Below, piece after piece: positions 8,374 through 17,985 of a stretch of 64,000 nt of DNA; within the stretch, counting starts at the first letter, position 1, and each line of letters begins with the position of its first letter. The DNA is from Tateyamaria sp. Alg231-49 (GTDB lineage Bacteria > Pseudomonadota > Alphaproteobacteria > Rhodobacterales > Rhodobacteraceae). Where the stretch lies: NCBI RefSeq assembly GCF_900143535.1, contig NZ_FRFA01000011.1, positions 27,044 to 91,043 on the forward strand, in the 5' to 3' direction. The notes under the pieces are model-generated. The model did no database searches. It saw only the letters and a list, made by a program, of their open reading frames with translations, and was not told the origin of the DNA. The position numbers were made by a program, and so were the translations under genes.

Positions 8374-10169
8374 GCAAGAAAATAGGCATCGAAGACTTGC
8401 GTTCGCGCAAATGGTTCATGAACCCCGACAACCCGGAGATGACAGCGCTCTACCTCGAACGCTATCTTAACTACGGGCTGACACGGGCCGAATTGCAGTC
8501 GGGCAAACCGATCATCGGGATCGCGCAGACCGGCAGTGACCTCTCCCCTTGCAACCGCCACCACTTGGAACTGTCCAAGCGCGTGCGCGATGGCATTATC
8601 GCCGCCGGTGGTACCTGCATCGAAGTGCCCGTGCACCCTATTCAGGAAACCGGTAAGCGACCGACCGCAATGCTGGACCGCAACCTCGCCTATCTGTCTC
8701 TCGTCGAAACCCTCTTCGGCTACCCACTGGACGGCGTTGTACTGAACATCGGTTGTGACAAAACCACACCCGCCCTGCTCATGGCCGCCGCCACCGTGAA
8801 CATCCCGGCCGTCGCCCTGTCTGTCGGGCCAATGCTGAACGGCTGGTTCCGGGGCGAACGCACCGGTTCAGGCACCATCGTGTGGAAAGCGCGCGAGATG
8901 CTGGCAGCAGGCGAGATTGACGACGACGGGTTTATGGAACTCGTCGCATCTTCGGCCCCGTCCGTTGGCTACTGCAACACTATGGGCACTGCGACTACGA
9001 TGAACAGTCTTGCCGAAGCGTTAGGCATGCAATTGCCCGGCGCCGCCGCTATCCCGGCCCCCTATCGCGAACGCGGTCAGATGGCATACGAAACCGGACG
9101 GCGAATCGTCGACATGGTGTGGGAAGACATGCGGCCCTCCGACATCATGACGCGCGAGGCGTTCGAAAACACCATCGTCATCAACTCCGCGATCGGCGGG
9201 TCCACCAACGCGCCAATCCACCTCAACGGCATCGCGCGCCACCTCGGCGTCCCGCTCGACAACGACGACTGGCAAAACGTGGGCCACAAGGTTCCTCTGA
9301 TCGTCAACATGCAGCCCGCAGGTGAGTATCTGGGCGAGGATTATCAACATGCGGGCGGCGTGCCTGCGGTAATCGGCGAACTGATTGCCGCAGACTTGCT
9401 GCCCCACCCGGACGCGATGACGGCCAACGGCAAAACGATGCGCGAGAACTGCGGCGATGTGCGCAGCGAAGACACCCGCGTGATCCGCCCCGTGTCCGAG
9501 CCGATGGTGGACCATGCCGGGTTCATCAACCTCAAGGGCAACCTCTTTGACAGCGCGATCATGAAAACATCCGTGATCTCGGATGCCTTCCGCGCGCGGT
9601 ACCTGTCCAACCCGGACGATCCAGAAGCGTTCGAGGGACGTGCTATCGTCTTTGACGGACCCGAGGACTTTCACCACCGCATCGACGACCCGGCCGAAAA
9701 GATCGATGACACCTGTATTTTGTTCATGCGCGGCGCCGGACCCAAAGGCTACCCCGGCGGAGCCGAGGTCGTGAACATGCGCCCACCGGCCTACCTGCTG
9801 AAACAAGGGATCAATGCGCTCCCCTGTATCGGTGACGGGCGGCAGTCGGGCACGTCAGGCTCTCCATCCATTCTCAACGCCTCGCCTGAGGCTGCGGATG
9901 GGGGCGGTTTGGCTCTGCTGCAAACTGGCGATATGGTGCGGATCGATCTGAAAAAATGCACCGCAGATATGCTGATCGACGCATCCGAACTCGCCACGCG
10001 TGCCGCCGCTCTGTCGGACGCGGGCGGCTATGCCAGCCCCGAAAACCAAAGCCCGTGGCAGGAAATCTTCCGCGACCGAGTCGGCCGCTTTGATGAGGGC
10101 ATGACGCTGAAAGGCGCCGCCGAATACCAAGATATCTCGCGCAAACATATGCCGCGCGACAACCACTGA
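8370..10169 (+). CDS. IlvD/Edd family sugar-acid dehydratase (xylonate/arabinonate dehydratase-like)
   Basis: 599 residues, the usual length of pentonate dehydratases in the IlvD/EDD family. Key features: [16 protein letters not shown] and [15 protein letters not shown] carrying two of the Fe-S cluster cysteines, [13 protein letters not shown] with the third, the DGRQSGT segment and [10 protein letters not shown] near the C-terminus. The sequence strongly recalls Caulobacter D-xylonate dehydratase throughout. It converts an aldonate to a 2-keto-3-deoxy acid using a [2Fe-2S] cluster and Mg. It overlaps the SDR stop by 4 nt (ATGA). The exact sugar acid, such as xylonate, arabinonate or a 6-deoxy hexonate, cannot be chosen from sequence alone. 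Confidence 0.92.
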   Translation: MSKKIGIEDLRSRKWFMNPDNPEMTALYLERYLNYGLTRAELQSGKPIIGIAQTGSDLSPCNRHHLELSKRVRDGIIAAGGTCIEVPVHPIQETGKRPTAMLDRNLAYLSLVETLFGYPLDGVVLNIGCDKTTPALLMAAATVNIPAVALSVGPMLNGWFRGERTGSGTIVWKAREMLAAGEIDDDGFMELVASSAPSVGYCNTMGTATTMNSLAEALGMQLPGAAAIPAPYRERGQMAYETGRRIVDMVWEDMRPSDIMTREAFENTIVINSAIGGSTNAPIHLNGIARHLGVPLDNDDWQNVGHKVPLIVNMQPAGEYLGEDYQHAGGVPAVIGELIAADLLPHPDAMTANGKTMRENCGDVRSEDTRVIRPVSEPMVDHAGFINLKGNLFDSAIMKTSVISDAFRARYLSNPDDPEAFEGRAIVFDGPEDFHHRIDDPAEKIDDTCILFMRGAGPKGYPGGAEVVNMRPPAYLLKQGINALPCIGDGRQSGTSGSPSILNASPEAADGGGLALLQTGDMVRIDLKKCTADMLIDASELATRAAALSDAGGYASPENQSPWQEIFRDRVGRFDEGMTLKGAAEYQDISRKHMPRDNH

Positions 10170-10179
10170 GGACACAGAC

Positions 10180-11022
10180 ATGAGACTTGTAAGATACGGT
10201 GACGTAGGGAACGAAAAGCCGGGGATGATGGACGGCGACACGCTGCGCGATCTGTCGGGCCACATCGCGGACATCTCAGGCGATACGCTGGACGATGCAA
10301 CGCTCGACAAACTGCGCGCCATCGATCCCTCCACGCTGCCCGAGGTCACCGGAAACCCACGCCTCGGGGCCTGCGTTACAGGCTTCAGCAAGTTCCTGTG
10401 CATCGGACTGAACTATTCAGACCACGCCGCCGAAACCGGCGCTGCGATCCCCGAACACCCCATCCTGTTTTTCAAGGCAAACTCTGCCATTGTTGGAGCA
10501 TTCGATGATGTGGTGATGCCACGCGGGTCAACCCACACAGATTGGGAAGTCGAACTGGGCGTCGTGATCGGCAAAACAGCGAAATACGTCAGCAAGGCGG
10601 ACGCGCTGGATTATGTGGCGGGCTATTGCGTCGTCAATGACGTCTCTGAACGTCATTTCCAGACCAAGCTGACCGGCCAATGGACCAAGGGCAAGTCCTG
10701 CGATACCTTTGGCCCTACGGGTCCGTATCTTGTCACGCGCGACGAAATCCCCGATCCCCAGAACCTCGCCATGGAACTTGATGTGAACGGCAAGCGGATG
10801 CAGACGGGGAATACGGCCACCATGATCTTTACCGTGGCCGAAATCATCGAACATCTCAGCGGTCTCATGACCCTGCACCCCGGTGATGTCATCACGACGG
10901 GCACCCCTCCCGGCGTCGGCATGGGGATGAAACCCCCGGTCTATCTAAACGTCGGCGACGTGATGGAGGTGGAAATCGGAGGGCTGGGCCGCCAGCGCCA
11001 GGAAGTGAAGATGGATGCCTGA
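10180..11022 (+). CDS. Fumarylacetoacetate hydrolase (FAH) family protein, likely 2,4-diketo-3-deoxy acid hydrolase
   Basis: 280 residues with the FAH C-terminal catalytic fold. The metal ligands are visible as DWEVELGVVIG (two Glu) and NDVSERHF (Asp), followed by KSCDTFGPTGPYLV, LDVNGKRMQ and DVITTGTPPGVG. The family cleaves C-C bonds of diketo acids. In L-fuconate and L-rhamnonate catabolism the homologous enzyme hydrolyses 2,4-diketo-3-deoxy acids to pyruvate plus a 2-hydroxy acid. Its place directly after the SDR and dehydratase fits that step. GAGGA precedes the start by 7 nt; the gap to the dehydratase is 10 nt. Confidence 0.92.
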   Translation: MRLVRYGDVGNEKPGMMDGDTLRDLSGHIADISGDTLDDATLDKLRAIDPSTLPEVTGNPRLGACVTGFSKFLCIGLNYSDHAAETGAAIPEHPILFFKANSAIVGAFDDVVMPRGSTHTDWEVELGVVIGKTAKYVSKADALDYVAGYCVVNDVSERHFQTKLTGQWTKGKSCDTFGPTGPYLVTRDEIPDPQNLAMELDVNGKRMQTGNTATMIFTVAEIIEHLSGLMTLHPGDVITTGTPPGVGMGMKPPVYLNVGDVMEVEIGGLGRQRQEVKMDA

Positions 11023-11947
11023 TCTTCTGCAAATTGGCGGCATCACAGACACCATGCGGGATCGTCTGGCCGAACACTTCACCATCCATCAACTTAGCGA
11101 ACGCGCCTATCCGGCGGACGCCATCACCCACATCGCCACCAACGGCCATGATGGCGTGCCAGCGGATGTGATGGCCGCCTGCCCCAACCTTAAAATGGTC
11201 AGCTGTTATGGCGTCGGATATGACGCCATCGACACCAAGGCGGCAGCAGATCGCGGCATCCTCGTCACGCACACACCCGACGTGTTGAACGCCGAAGTCG
11301 CAAGCACAACGATCCTGCTCATGCTCGCCAGCTTCCGCAACTTTCTCCATGACGAAGCGCACGCGCGCTCAGGTGCTTGGGAAAACGGCGGCGCACCTCT
11401 GTCGCGCAGTACTGACAACCGTCGTGTCGGAATCCTTGGCCTTGGCCGCATCGGGCAAGCCATTGCGGACAAACTCAAGGCCTTTGACGCCGACATTCAC
11501 TACCATTCGCGCAGCAAAAAGGACGTACCTTACACCTACCACGCGTCCCTGACCGACATGGCCAAAGCCGTCGAAGTGCTCATCTGCATTACCCCCGGCG
11601 GTCCTTCGACCCACCGGATCGTGAACAGCGAAGTGATGGACGCGCTGGGGCCCGAAGGCACCCTGATCAACGTCTCGCGTGGGTCGGTCGTGGACGAACC
11701 GGCCATGGTGCAGGCTCTGCAAGACGGGCGCTTGGGATATGCGGCCCTCGATGTGTTCGAAGCAGAACCCAAGATACCAGACGCTCTCAAGACCATGCCA
11801 AACGTCGTCTTGTTGCCCCATGTTGGGTCCGCCACACACGAGACGCGGGCAGCCATGGGCGGGTTGGTCGTCGACAATCTGATCGCGCATTTGACCACCG
11901 GCAAGGTTCACACGCCCGTTCCAGAGACCGCGCATCTGAATGGCTAA
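11015..11947 (+). CDS. D-isomer-specific 2-hydroxyacid dehydrogenase (glyoxylate/hydroxypyruvate reductase-like)
   Basis: 310 residues. The nucleotide motif GILGLGRIGQAIADKL lies about residues 142-157, and the catalytic residues are Arg in NVSRGSVVDE, Glu in DVFEAEPKIP and His in LLPHVGSAT. The short form without the long N-terminal extension is typical of glyoxylate/hydroxypyruvate reductases. It overlaps the FAH gene by 8 nt and the following gene by 8 nt, so it is in the same operon. A natural role would be to interconvert the 2-hydroxy acid released by the hydrolase, such as glycolate or glycerate, with its 2-keto acid. This is inference. Confidence 0.9.
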   Translation: MPDLLQIGGITDTMRDRLAEHFTIHQLSERAYPADAITHIATNGHDGVPADVMAACPNLKMVSCYGVGYDAIDTKAAADRGILVTHTPDVLNAEVASTTILLMLASFRNFLHDEAHARSGAWENGGAPLSRSTDNRRVGILGLGRIGQAIADKLKAFDADIHYHSRSKKDVPYTYHASLTDMAKAVEVLICITPGGPSTHRIVNSEVMDALGPEGTLINVSRGSVVDEPAMVQALQDGRLGYAALDVFEAEPKIPDALKTMPNVVLLPHVGSATHETRAAMGGLVVDNLIAHLTTGKVHTPVPETAHLNG

Positions 11948-13028
11948 GATCGTTTCCGTCACCGCTCGCCTCTTTGAAATCCCATTGGATGAGGTTCTTG
12001 TGGACGCCAAACATGGCGACCACGGCCACTTCCATCTGGTCACGGCAACCGTCACGCTCAGCGACGGGCGAACGGGCACCGGGTACACCTACAACGGTGG
12101 GCGGGGCGGGCACGCCACAGTGGCAATGATTACACATGATCTTGCCCCTTTCCTGATCGGACAGGACGCAACAGAAGTCGAAAAACTGACCGACGCAATG
12201 GACTGGCACATGCACTACGTGGGCCGGGGTGGCATCCTGTCCTTTGCCCTTTCAGCGGTCGACATCGCGCTCTGGGATACCCGCCTGAAAGGCGCGGGGC
12301 AGTCTTTGGTGAAGGCCGCAGGTGGCGCGTCCGACCGTTGCAAGGCCTATGCTGGCGGGATCGACCTGGGATTCGACATGCCAAGGCTTCTTGAGAGCAT
12401 CCAGACCTATCTGGATCGCGGTCACAACGCCGTAAAGATCAAGATCGGCCAGCCCACGCAAGAAGAAGACCTCGCCAGAATCGCAGCAGTGCGCGAATTG
12501 ATTGGCCCCGACGTGACATTCATGGTCGACGCGAATTATTCAATGACCGTCGATCAGGCCATTGCGATGGCCAAGGCCTTTAAACCCTACGACATCACAT
12601 GGTTCGAAGAACCAATCGTGCCCGACGCTTTTGAGGATTTTGCAACGATCCGCACCGCTACCGGGGTGCCAGTGTCCCAAGGTGAAAACCTGCACACGAT
12701 GCATGAATTCGCCCGCGCCATGCCACATGTGGATTTCATCCAGCCTGACGCCTCCAACTGCCTCGGCATCACCGGCTGGCTGCAGGTGGCAGACATGGCA
12801 AAGGACGCAGGCGTGCCAGTGTGCAGCCACGGGATGCAGGAATTGCACGTGTCGCTCGTGTCCGCGCAACCCCATGGTGGCTGGCTCGAAGTGCATAGCT
12901 TCCCAATCGACCGCTACACCAAACGCCCTCTTGTGATTGCGGATCACATGGCAGTCGCGCCGGACATGCCGGGCATAGGCGTAGACTTTGACTGGGGCCA
13001 ACTGACGCCGCACGAAGTACGGCCGTAA
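11940..13028 (+). CDS. Mandelate racemase/muconate lactonizing enzyme family (enolase superfamily)
   Basis: 362 residues. The MR-type active site is complete: KxK motif in AVKIKIGQP about residues 161-169, metal ligands Asp in MVDANYS, Glu in WFEEPIVP and Glu in SQGENLHT, and a catalytic His in SHGMQELHVS. These enzymes abstract the alpha-proton of carboxylates, giving acid-sugar dehydration or epimerisation. It is the last gene of the five-gene operon and overlaps the preceding gene by 8 nt. It could be a second dehydratase for another sugar acid or a racemase feeding the IlvD-type dehydratase. I cannot choose between these. Confidence 0.9.
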   Translation: MAKIVSVTARLFEIPLDEVLVDAKHGDHGHFHLVTATVTLSDGRTGTGYTYNGGRGGHATVAMITHDLAPFLIGQDATEVEKLTDAMDWHMHYVGRGGILSFALSAVDIALWDTRLKGAGQSLVKAAGGASDRCKAYAGGIDLGFDMPRLLESIQTYLDRGHNAVKIKIGQPTQEEDLARIAAVRELIGPDVTFMVDANYSMTVDQAIAMAKAFKPYDITWFEEPIVPDAFEDFATIRTATGVPVSQGENLHTMHEFARAMPHVDFIQPDASNCLGITGWLQVADMAKDAGVPVCSHGMQELHVSLVSAQPHGGWLEVHSFPIDRYTKRPLVIADHMAVAPDMPGIGVDFDWGQLTPHEVRP

Positions 13029-13036
13029 GGCAACAA

Positions 13037-13054
13037 CGCCCCTGTTACGGGGCG
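13037..13054. terminator. Hairpin between convergent catabolic operon and ctpA
   Basis: Perfect 6-bp GC stem (CGCCCC / GGGGCG) with a TGTTAC loop lies in the 33-nt gap between two convergent genes. It is placed to terminate both directions, although neither side has a strong T-run. Confidence 0.5.
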
Positions 13055-13061
13055 CTATGCT

Positions 13062-14402
13062 TTAGTTTTCAGGACCAAGAGCGTTCAGACCCTTGAGGAT
13101 ATCGATGGCATAGGCCAGCTGATAATCCTCTTCGCGCAGCGCTGCCGCTGCTTCGGCCTTCTCGCGATCTTCTTCGATCTGGCGGATCTCATCTTCGCTG
13201 AGCGAGTCGTTGTTGAGGCTCCCGCGCAGGTCCGCTTCGGAACGCTGGCCGACGGCACTTGCCGGTTCGTCCTCTTCCTCGGTGGTGGGGCTGCGACGGG
13301 GTTGTTCCACCACAATGTTCGGGCTGACACCCAGCGACTGGATCGACCGACCCGACGGCGTGTAATAACGCGCCGTGGTCAGGCGCATCGCACCCTCACC
13401 GCGCAGCGGCATGACGGTCTGCACCGATCCTTTGCCAAAGCTCTTAGTGCCCACGACGATGGCACGACGGTGATCCTGCAAGGCACCCGCCACAATCTCG
13501 GATGCCGAGGCAGAGCCGCCATTGATCAGAACGACAATCGGCTTTCCTTCCGCCAGATCGCCGGGCGTTGCGTTGAACCGATCCCCATCCGCAGGCTCAC
13601 GACCACGGGTGGATACAATCTCACCCTTTTCCAAAAACGCATCCGACACTCGAATGGCTTGGGTCAGCAAACCGCCCGGATTGTTGCGCAGGTCCAGAAC
13701 AAAACCATCGACATTATCCATGCCGCCAAGGGCCTCGACCTCTTCATTCAGCTTGGAAATCAGATTAGGCGTCGTCTTGTCGTTGAACGTGGTGATCCGC
13801 AGCACGACAGTTTCGCCCTGAGAACGCGCACGCACGGCCTGCAATTCGATGGTGTCACGGACAATCGGCACGTCGAAGGGTTCTGTCTCACCCTCCCGCA
13901 CAACGGTGATGATGATTTCGGAGCCAACAGGGCCGCGCATCCGGTCCACCGCCTCATCCAAAGTAAAGCCAAGCATCGAGTCGCCATCAACATGGGTGAT
14001 GAAATCGCCAGCCTCGATCCCGGCTTCGGCTGCCGGCGTGCCATCGATAGGGGAAACGACCTTGATAAAGCCTTCTTCCTGCGTGACCTCAATGCCAAGG
14101 CCGCCAAATTCACCGCGCGTCTGCACCTGCATGGCGGCGGCGTCATCGGGGGACAGATAGCTGGAATGCGGATCAAGCGATGTCAGCATCCCGTCAATCG
14201 CCGCTTCGATCAGTTCGCTGGGTTCGACCTCCTCGACATACTGGCTGCGAATGCGCTCAAAAATGTCGCCAAACAGATCAAGCTGCTGATAGACGCCAGC
14301 ATTTGCGCTGTTCTCTTGCGCGAGCAGCGGCCCTGCAACCTGCGTTGTGGCAATTGCCCCCGCCAAGGTACCGCCCAGCGCGGCCATAACGAATTTTTTC
14401 AT
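13062..14402 (-). CDS. ctpA: S41 family carboxy-terminal processing protease
   Basis: 446 residues. A signal or anchor segment (1-28) is followed by the S41 N-terminal helices, a PDZ domain about 90-170 (GGLGIEVTQEEGFIKVVSP), and the protease core about 195-355. The Ser-Lys dyad is recognisable: NGGSASASE (Ser about 299) and KSFGKGSVQ (Lys about 324), 25 residues apart as in other C-terminal processing proteases. The C-terminal 80 residues are acidic and Glu-rich. It trims periplasmic or lipoprotein C-termini. It lies 6 nt downstream of envC in the string gpmI-envC-ctpA, an arrangement common in alphaproteobacteria. Confidence 0.95.
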   Translation of the reverse strand: MKKFVMAALGGTLAGAIATTQVAGPLLAQENSANAGVYQQLDLFGDIFERIRSQYVEEVEPSELIEAAIDGMLTSLDPHSSYLSPDDAAAMQVQTRGEFGGLGIEVTQEEGFIKVVSPIDGTPAAEAGIEAGDFITHVDGDSMLGFTLDEAVDRMRGPVGSEIIITVVREGETEPFDVPIVRDTIELQAVRARSQGETVVLRITTFNDKTTPNLISKLNEEVEALGGMDNVDGFVLDLRNNPGGLLTQAIRVSDAFLEKGEIVSTRGREPADGDRFNATPGDLAEGKPIVVLINGGSASASEIVAGALQDHRRAIVVGTKSFGKGSVQTVMPLRGEGAMRLTTARYYTPSGRSIQSLGVSPNIVVEQPRRSPTTEEEDEPASAVGQRSEADLRGSLNNDSLSEDEIRQIEEDREKAEAAAALREEDYQLAYAIDILKGLNALGPEN

Positions 14403-14408
14403 TCCTTG

Positions 14409-15542
14409 TTATCCATCCTGTTCAAAGCTGAACCACGTTTGCGGGTCCAAAGGCGTATTATCTTGTCTGACCTCTATATAGAGCGTTTCCGAGCGCTCAG
14501 CACCACCCCCTTCACCACGAGTTGACAACGCATCCCCGTCGGTTTCGGCAGGAAGCCCGCTCATGAGGCCCAAAGGAGTACCACTTGCGATGATTTGTCC
14601 CGCCTCCCCATAGCTGACGCCCATACCTGCAAGTACAAATAGTGTGCCGGGCCGAGGTTCAAGGATCGTTACCGATCCAAAGTCCAGCAAAGGGCCAACA
14701 TAGCGCAATGTGGCCGCCGTCGGAGACGTGACAAGTGCACCGGGGCGCGTGGCCAACAAAAGTCCGGGGCGCACAACTCCCGCGGCATCTGCCTCGCCCG
14801 CATGGCGCAGGATCAGGCCACGCACCGGCACAGGCAGCGCGCCAATCTGGTCCTCAAAGTCCGGCGGCGTCCACCCCGCGTCGTCGGTGGTGGTCTCAGT
14901 CAGCCCACTTGAAAACGCCTCCAGCGTTTCAGAGGATTCGATCAGAATGGCGGTGCGCACCGGGTCTTGGGTAAACCGTTGCGGCAAATCAGTACGGTTG
15001 GCCATGGCCTGGTTCAGCGCGGCCCGTGCGGATTGCACCTCACTCAGCCCCAGTTGCAACTGCGCGGCGGCTTGCTCCTGCAATCGGCGCAACCCTTCAA
15101 CATCGCTTAGGTCAGTGCGCAAACTCTCGGCCCGCTGGTTCAGCGTGGGGGTAAGTTCCGCCAGCAGCATACCCGCCCGCGCTGTACCCGCAGGCCCATC
15201 CGGGTGCAGAAACGCGGTGGGCGTTTCCTCGGGCTTTATCGTCTGCAACACCGCGAGCAATTGGGAAATCTCTTCATCACGGGACTCAAGTTGGGCACGC
15301 AGCTGTGCTTCGCGGATCGCGGCACGGCGCAAACCAGACCGCATGGCCGACAGCCCCGCCTCATAGGCCTGCACCGTTTGCGTCAATGCACGCACACGAT
15401 CCCGTGCACTGTCTGCGTCTTCCAGTTGGATCGACGCCGCTTCCAACAGATCACCGGCAGCACGCGCCAGATCACCCGACCTGTCCTGCGCAGACGCAGG
15501 AGGTGCCAAAAGGCACAAGGCAAGGACAGCGAGACGTCTCAT
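14409..15542 (-). CDS. envC: Murein hydrolase activator EnvC-like (degenerate LytM/M23 domain)
   Basis: 377 residues. A signal peptide (1-18, ending PASAQ) precedes long coiled-coil helices (about 25-125 and 130-200) rich in Ala, Gln, Arg and Leu, then a C-terminal LytM-like domain (about 245-365; PVRGLILRHAG, LRYVGPLLDFGSVTILEP, GEAGQIIASGTPLGLM). The HxxxD and HxH zinc motifs of active M23 peptidases are not seen, as expected for EnvC proteins that activate amidases during septal peptidoglycan splitting. Its start overlaps the gpmI stop by 4 nt. Confidence 0.9.
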   Translation of the reverse strand: MRRLAVLALCLLAPPASAQDRSGDLARAAGDLLEAASIQLEDADSARDRVRALTQTVQAYEAGLSAMRSGLRRAAIREAQLRAQLESRDEEISQLLAVLQTIKPEETPTAFLHPDGPAGTARAGMLLAELTPTLNQRAESLRTDLSDVEGLRRLQEQAAAQLQLGLSEVQSARAALNQAMANRTDLPQRFTQDPVRTAILIESSETLEAFSSGLTETTTDDAGWTPPDFEDQIGALPVPVRGLILRHAGEADAAGVVRPGLLLATRPGALVTSPTAATLRYVGPLLDFGSVTILEPRPGTLFVLAGMGVSYGEAGQIIASGTPLGLMSGLPAETDGDALSTRGEGGGAERSETLYIEVRQDNTPLDPQTWFSFEQDG

Positions 15543-17050
15543 GCAATCAGGCTCTGTCCTGTCATTTCCAGCGGTTTTTCCAGCCCCATCAGGTGCAACA
15601 ATGTCGGCGCCAGATCTGCAAGCCGCCCATCGTTCAGGGCACAGTCGGCCCCAATCAACGCAACCGGCACCAGATTGGTGGTGTGCGCCGTGTGCGGCGC
15701 GCCGGTGTCCGGGTCAATCATGACCTCGCAATTGCCATGGTCCGCCGTCAGGATCATCGCGCCCCCGGCCGCCTCCAACACGGGCAGCACCCGCGCAAGG
15801 CCCTGATCCACAGCAGCGCAAGCAGCCATTGCAGCCTCCAGATCACCAGTATGACCAACCATATCCGGGTTGGCATAGTTCACGACGATCAGGTCATAGC
15901 CCGCCTCAATCGCTCCGATAAACCGGTCTGTCACTTCAACAGACGACATCTCTGGCTGCAAATCATACGTGGCCACATTCGGGGATTTCGGCATCGCCCG
16001 CTCTTCTCCATCCTCAGGCTTTTCTTCGCCTCCATTGAGGAAAAAGGTGACATGGGGGTACTTTTCCGTTTCGGCCAGCCGAAACTGGCGCAGGCCGGCG
16101 CGCGCAACCCAAGCACCCAGTGTGTTCACAATCTCAGGCTTGGGGTACACCGTTGTCATATAGGCGCCATGCGCCTCGGAATAATCCGCCATGCCCATCA
16201 AACCCGCCCAGTCAGGTCGGCCCGATGCATCAAAGGCGTCAAACCCCGGGTCGCCCATCGCCGCCATGATCTCGCGCGCACGGTCGGCACGGAAGTTCAG
16301 GCAAAACAGCCCGTCTCCGTCCTTGGTCCCATTGTATCCATCAATAACGGTGGCCGGGATAAATTCATCCGTCTTATCCGCGCCATAGGCCGCCTCAATC
16401 GCCGCCTTCGCGCTTGGCTTGACCGCCCCATCAGCCCGCACCATCGCGGCAAAGGCTGTCTCAACCCGATCCCACCGATTGTCCCGATCCATAGCAAAGT
16501 AACGGCCCGTGACAGTTACGATACGCGCACCTGTGGGCAGAGCAGCCTGCAACGACTCAAGATACCCAAGCGCAGATTTCGGGGGCACGTCACGCCCATC
16601 CGTAATGGCGTGAATACACACCTCAAGACCTGCATCCGTACACGCCTTGGCTGCGGCAATCATGTGACTGATATGGCCATGCACCCCGCCATCAGACATC
16701 ACGCCCATCAGATGGGCGCACCCGCCTGCGGCCTTGATAGCCTCGATCCAGGCGACCAGGCGGGCATTGTCGAAAAAGCTGCCGTCCTCAATAGCCAGAT
16801 CAATCTGACCCAAGTCCATCGCCACCACGCGACCCGCACCAATGTTGGTATGGCCCACTTCGGAATTGCCCATCTGGCCACGCGGCAGACCCACATCGGG
16901 GCCATGGGTGATCAGGGTCGCGTTCGGACAGGTCGCCATAATGTGGTCATAGGTGGGCGTATCGGCCAGCGCAGGCGCGTTGCCTGTGGTCTCTGCACGC
17001 AGACCCCACCCATCAAGGATGCACAAAACGACGGGTTTGGGGACTGACAT
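15539..17050 (-). CDS. gpmI: 2,3-bisphosphoglycerate-independent phosphoglycerate mutase
   Basis: 503 residues, normal for GpmI. Metal site LCILDGWGLR at the N-terminus, phospho-serine nucleophile in QMGNSEVGHTNIGAGR about residues 60-75, MSDGGVHGHISHM and AITDGRDVPP in the mutase domain, and a C-terminal metal site in VVNYANPDMVGHTGD and LTADHGNCE. It interconverts 3- and 2-phosphoglycerate. The start is set at the ATG giving MSVPKPV; a longer frame starting at 17104 adds residues absent from the family. Confidence 0.97.
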   Translation of the reverse strand: MSVPKPVVLCILDGWGLRAETTGNAPALADTPTYDHIMATCPNATLITHGPDVGLPRGQMGNSEVGHTNIGAGRVVAMDLGQIDLAIEDGSFFDNARLVAWIEAIKAAGGCAHLMGVMSDGGVHGHISHMIAAAKACTDAGLEVCIHAITDGRDVPPKSALGYLESLQAALPTGARIVTVTGRYFAMDRDNRWDRVETAFAAMVRADGAVKPSAKAAIEAAYGADKTDEFIPATVIDGYNGTKDGDGLFCLNFRADRAREIMAAMGDPGFDAFDASGRPDWAGLMGMADYSEAHGAYMTTVYPKPEIVNTLGAWVARAGLRQFRLAETEKYPHVTFFLNGGEEKPEDGEERAMPKSPNVATYDLQPEMSSVEVTDRFIGAIEAGYDLIVVNYANPDMVGHTGDLEAAMAACAAVDQGLARVLPVLEAAGGAMILTADHGNCEVMIDPDTGAPHTAHTTNLVPVALIGADCALNDGRLADLAPTLLHLMGLEKPLEMTGQSLIA

Positions 17051-17171
17051 ATGCTCAAGGACCTTTGTTCGCAGGTTTGCCAGCCTTCTAGCGCGCCGGG
17101 TCACGCTTGGGAAGAACGCTTGCCCACACAGACAAGCGGTTTACTGTTTAACCAAAGCAAGGAGGCCAAAG

Positions 17172-17663
17172 ATGAGCGAACACATGCTGGTGCACCTCAA
17201 CGTGGTGCGCCCGGTCGGAGCCTTCAGCGCCGCACACCCCAACGCCGTCTACTTCTTTGAACAACTGCCCAAAGTGTTCGCACTGGCCAAAGCGGATGGG
17301 GACATGTTCTGGCACAACCATGGGGCACGCGCGCCGGACGGACGGTATTTGGAAATGACGGACCTGCTCGCCCAGAACACAAAAGACACAAAAGACAACC
17401 TGCACATCATGACGATGGCCGGATGGCGGGATCTGGCCGCAATGCAACGGTTTGCCTATCGCGAACCCTTACATGCAGAGGGCATTCGCAAACTCAAAGG
17501 CTGGGTTGACCGGTCAGAAGGGCCGACACTGGCATTGTGGTGGGTCCCACGCGGCGCGCGGGTGGGTCTGGACGAGGCATGGGATCAACTGGCGCGACTG
17601 CGGCGGGACGGGCCATCGGATGCAGTCTTTACGCCGCGCACGGCGATTGCAGCGCCAGAGTGA
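17172..17663 (+). CDS. DUF3291 domain-containing protein
   Basis: 163 residues. The opening HMLVHLNVVRPVG, the central WHNHGARAPDGRYLEMTDLL and TMAGWRDLAAMQRFAY, and late TLALWWVPRG are the conserved blocks of DUF3291, a dimeric alpha/beta-barrel-like family related to antibiotic-monooxygenase folds. Function is unknown. An ideal GGAGG site 6 nt upstream fixes the start at 17172; a longer in-frame extension to 16953 lies over gpmI and is rejected. Monocistronic by context, divergent from gpmI. Confidence 0.88.
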   Translation: MSEHMLVHLNVVRPVGAFSAAHPNAVYFFEQLPKVFALAKADGDMFWHNHGARAPDGRYLEMTDLLAQNTKDTKDNLHIMTMAGWRDLAAMQRFAYREPLHAEGIRKLKGWVDRSEGPTLALWWVPRGARVGLDEAWDQLARLRRDGPSDAVFTPRTAIAAPE

Positions 17664-17985
17664 TCCCAGAACAGCTTTTTCATGGATGGAAAATGCGCCG
17701 TGTCGAAACACGGCGCCAAACCCCCGAACGGCTAGGATCAGGTCGCGATCTAAGCGGCTTTCAACGTCGATTGAATGTCCTCGGAAATGGAATCGCCAAC
17801 CGCTCACATGCAGCTGTGGATTTGGGCCGCATATTTAGCCGCCAAACAGGAAGATCGCCGCAATAGGAACTGAAAGCGGTCTGCCCGGCAAAGGGGCAGC
17901 AACGCCGCCAACTGGTCCGAAATGAACTGGCCGGATACGGTCGCCAATTGCGGCGATTTCTCAATGTTCGTCCTAGAGCACATGA
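17664..17985. other. 322-nt gap without a recognisable gene
   Basis: No frame here has a convincing ribosome site or family similarity. It holds one notable structure, the hairpin at 17695-17716. The rest is the 3' flank of the DUF3291 gene and of the convergent EamA transporter gene; it may be remnant sequence. Confidence 0.5.
17695..17716. terminator. Perfect 9-bp hairpin between convergent genes
   Basis: GCGCCGTGT / ACACGGCGC with a CGAA loop (TTCG on the minus strand, an extra-stable tetraloop). On the minus strand it is followed by ATTTTCC, so it best fits termination of the long nine-gene operon ending at 17986, about 270 nt upstream on that strand. It may act bidirectionally for the DUF3291 gene. 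Confidence 0.5.

Noticed and set aside
9021..9806. 261-codon minus-strand frame inside the IlvD/EDD gene
   Set aside because: Shadow of a strongly conserved gene; Val/His-rich nonsense composition.
15305..17047. 580-codon plus-strand frame opposite gpmI and envC
   Set aside because: It is a shadow of clearly conserved genes on the other strand; composition is rich in His/Arg/Gln and shows no family features.
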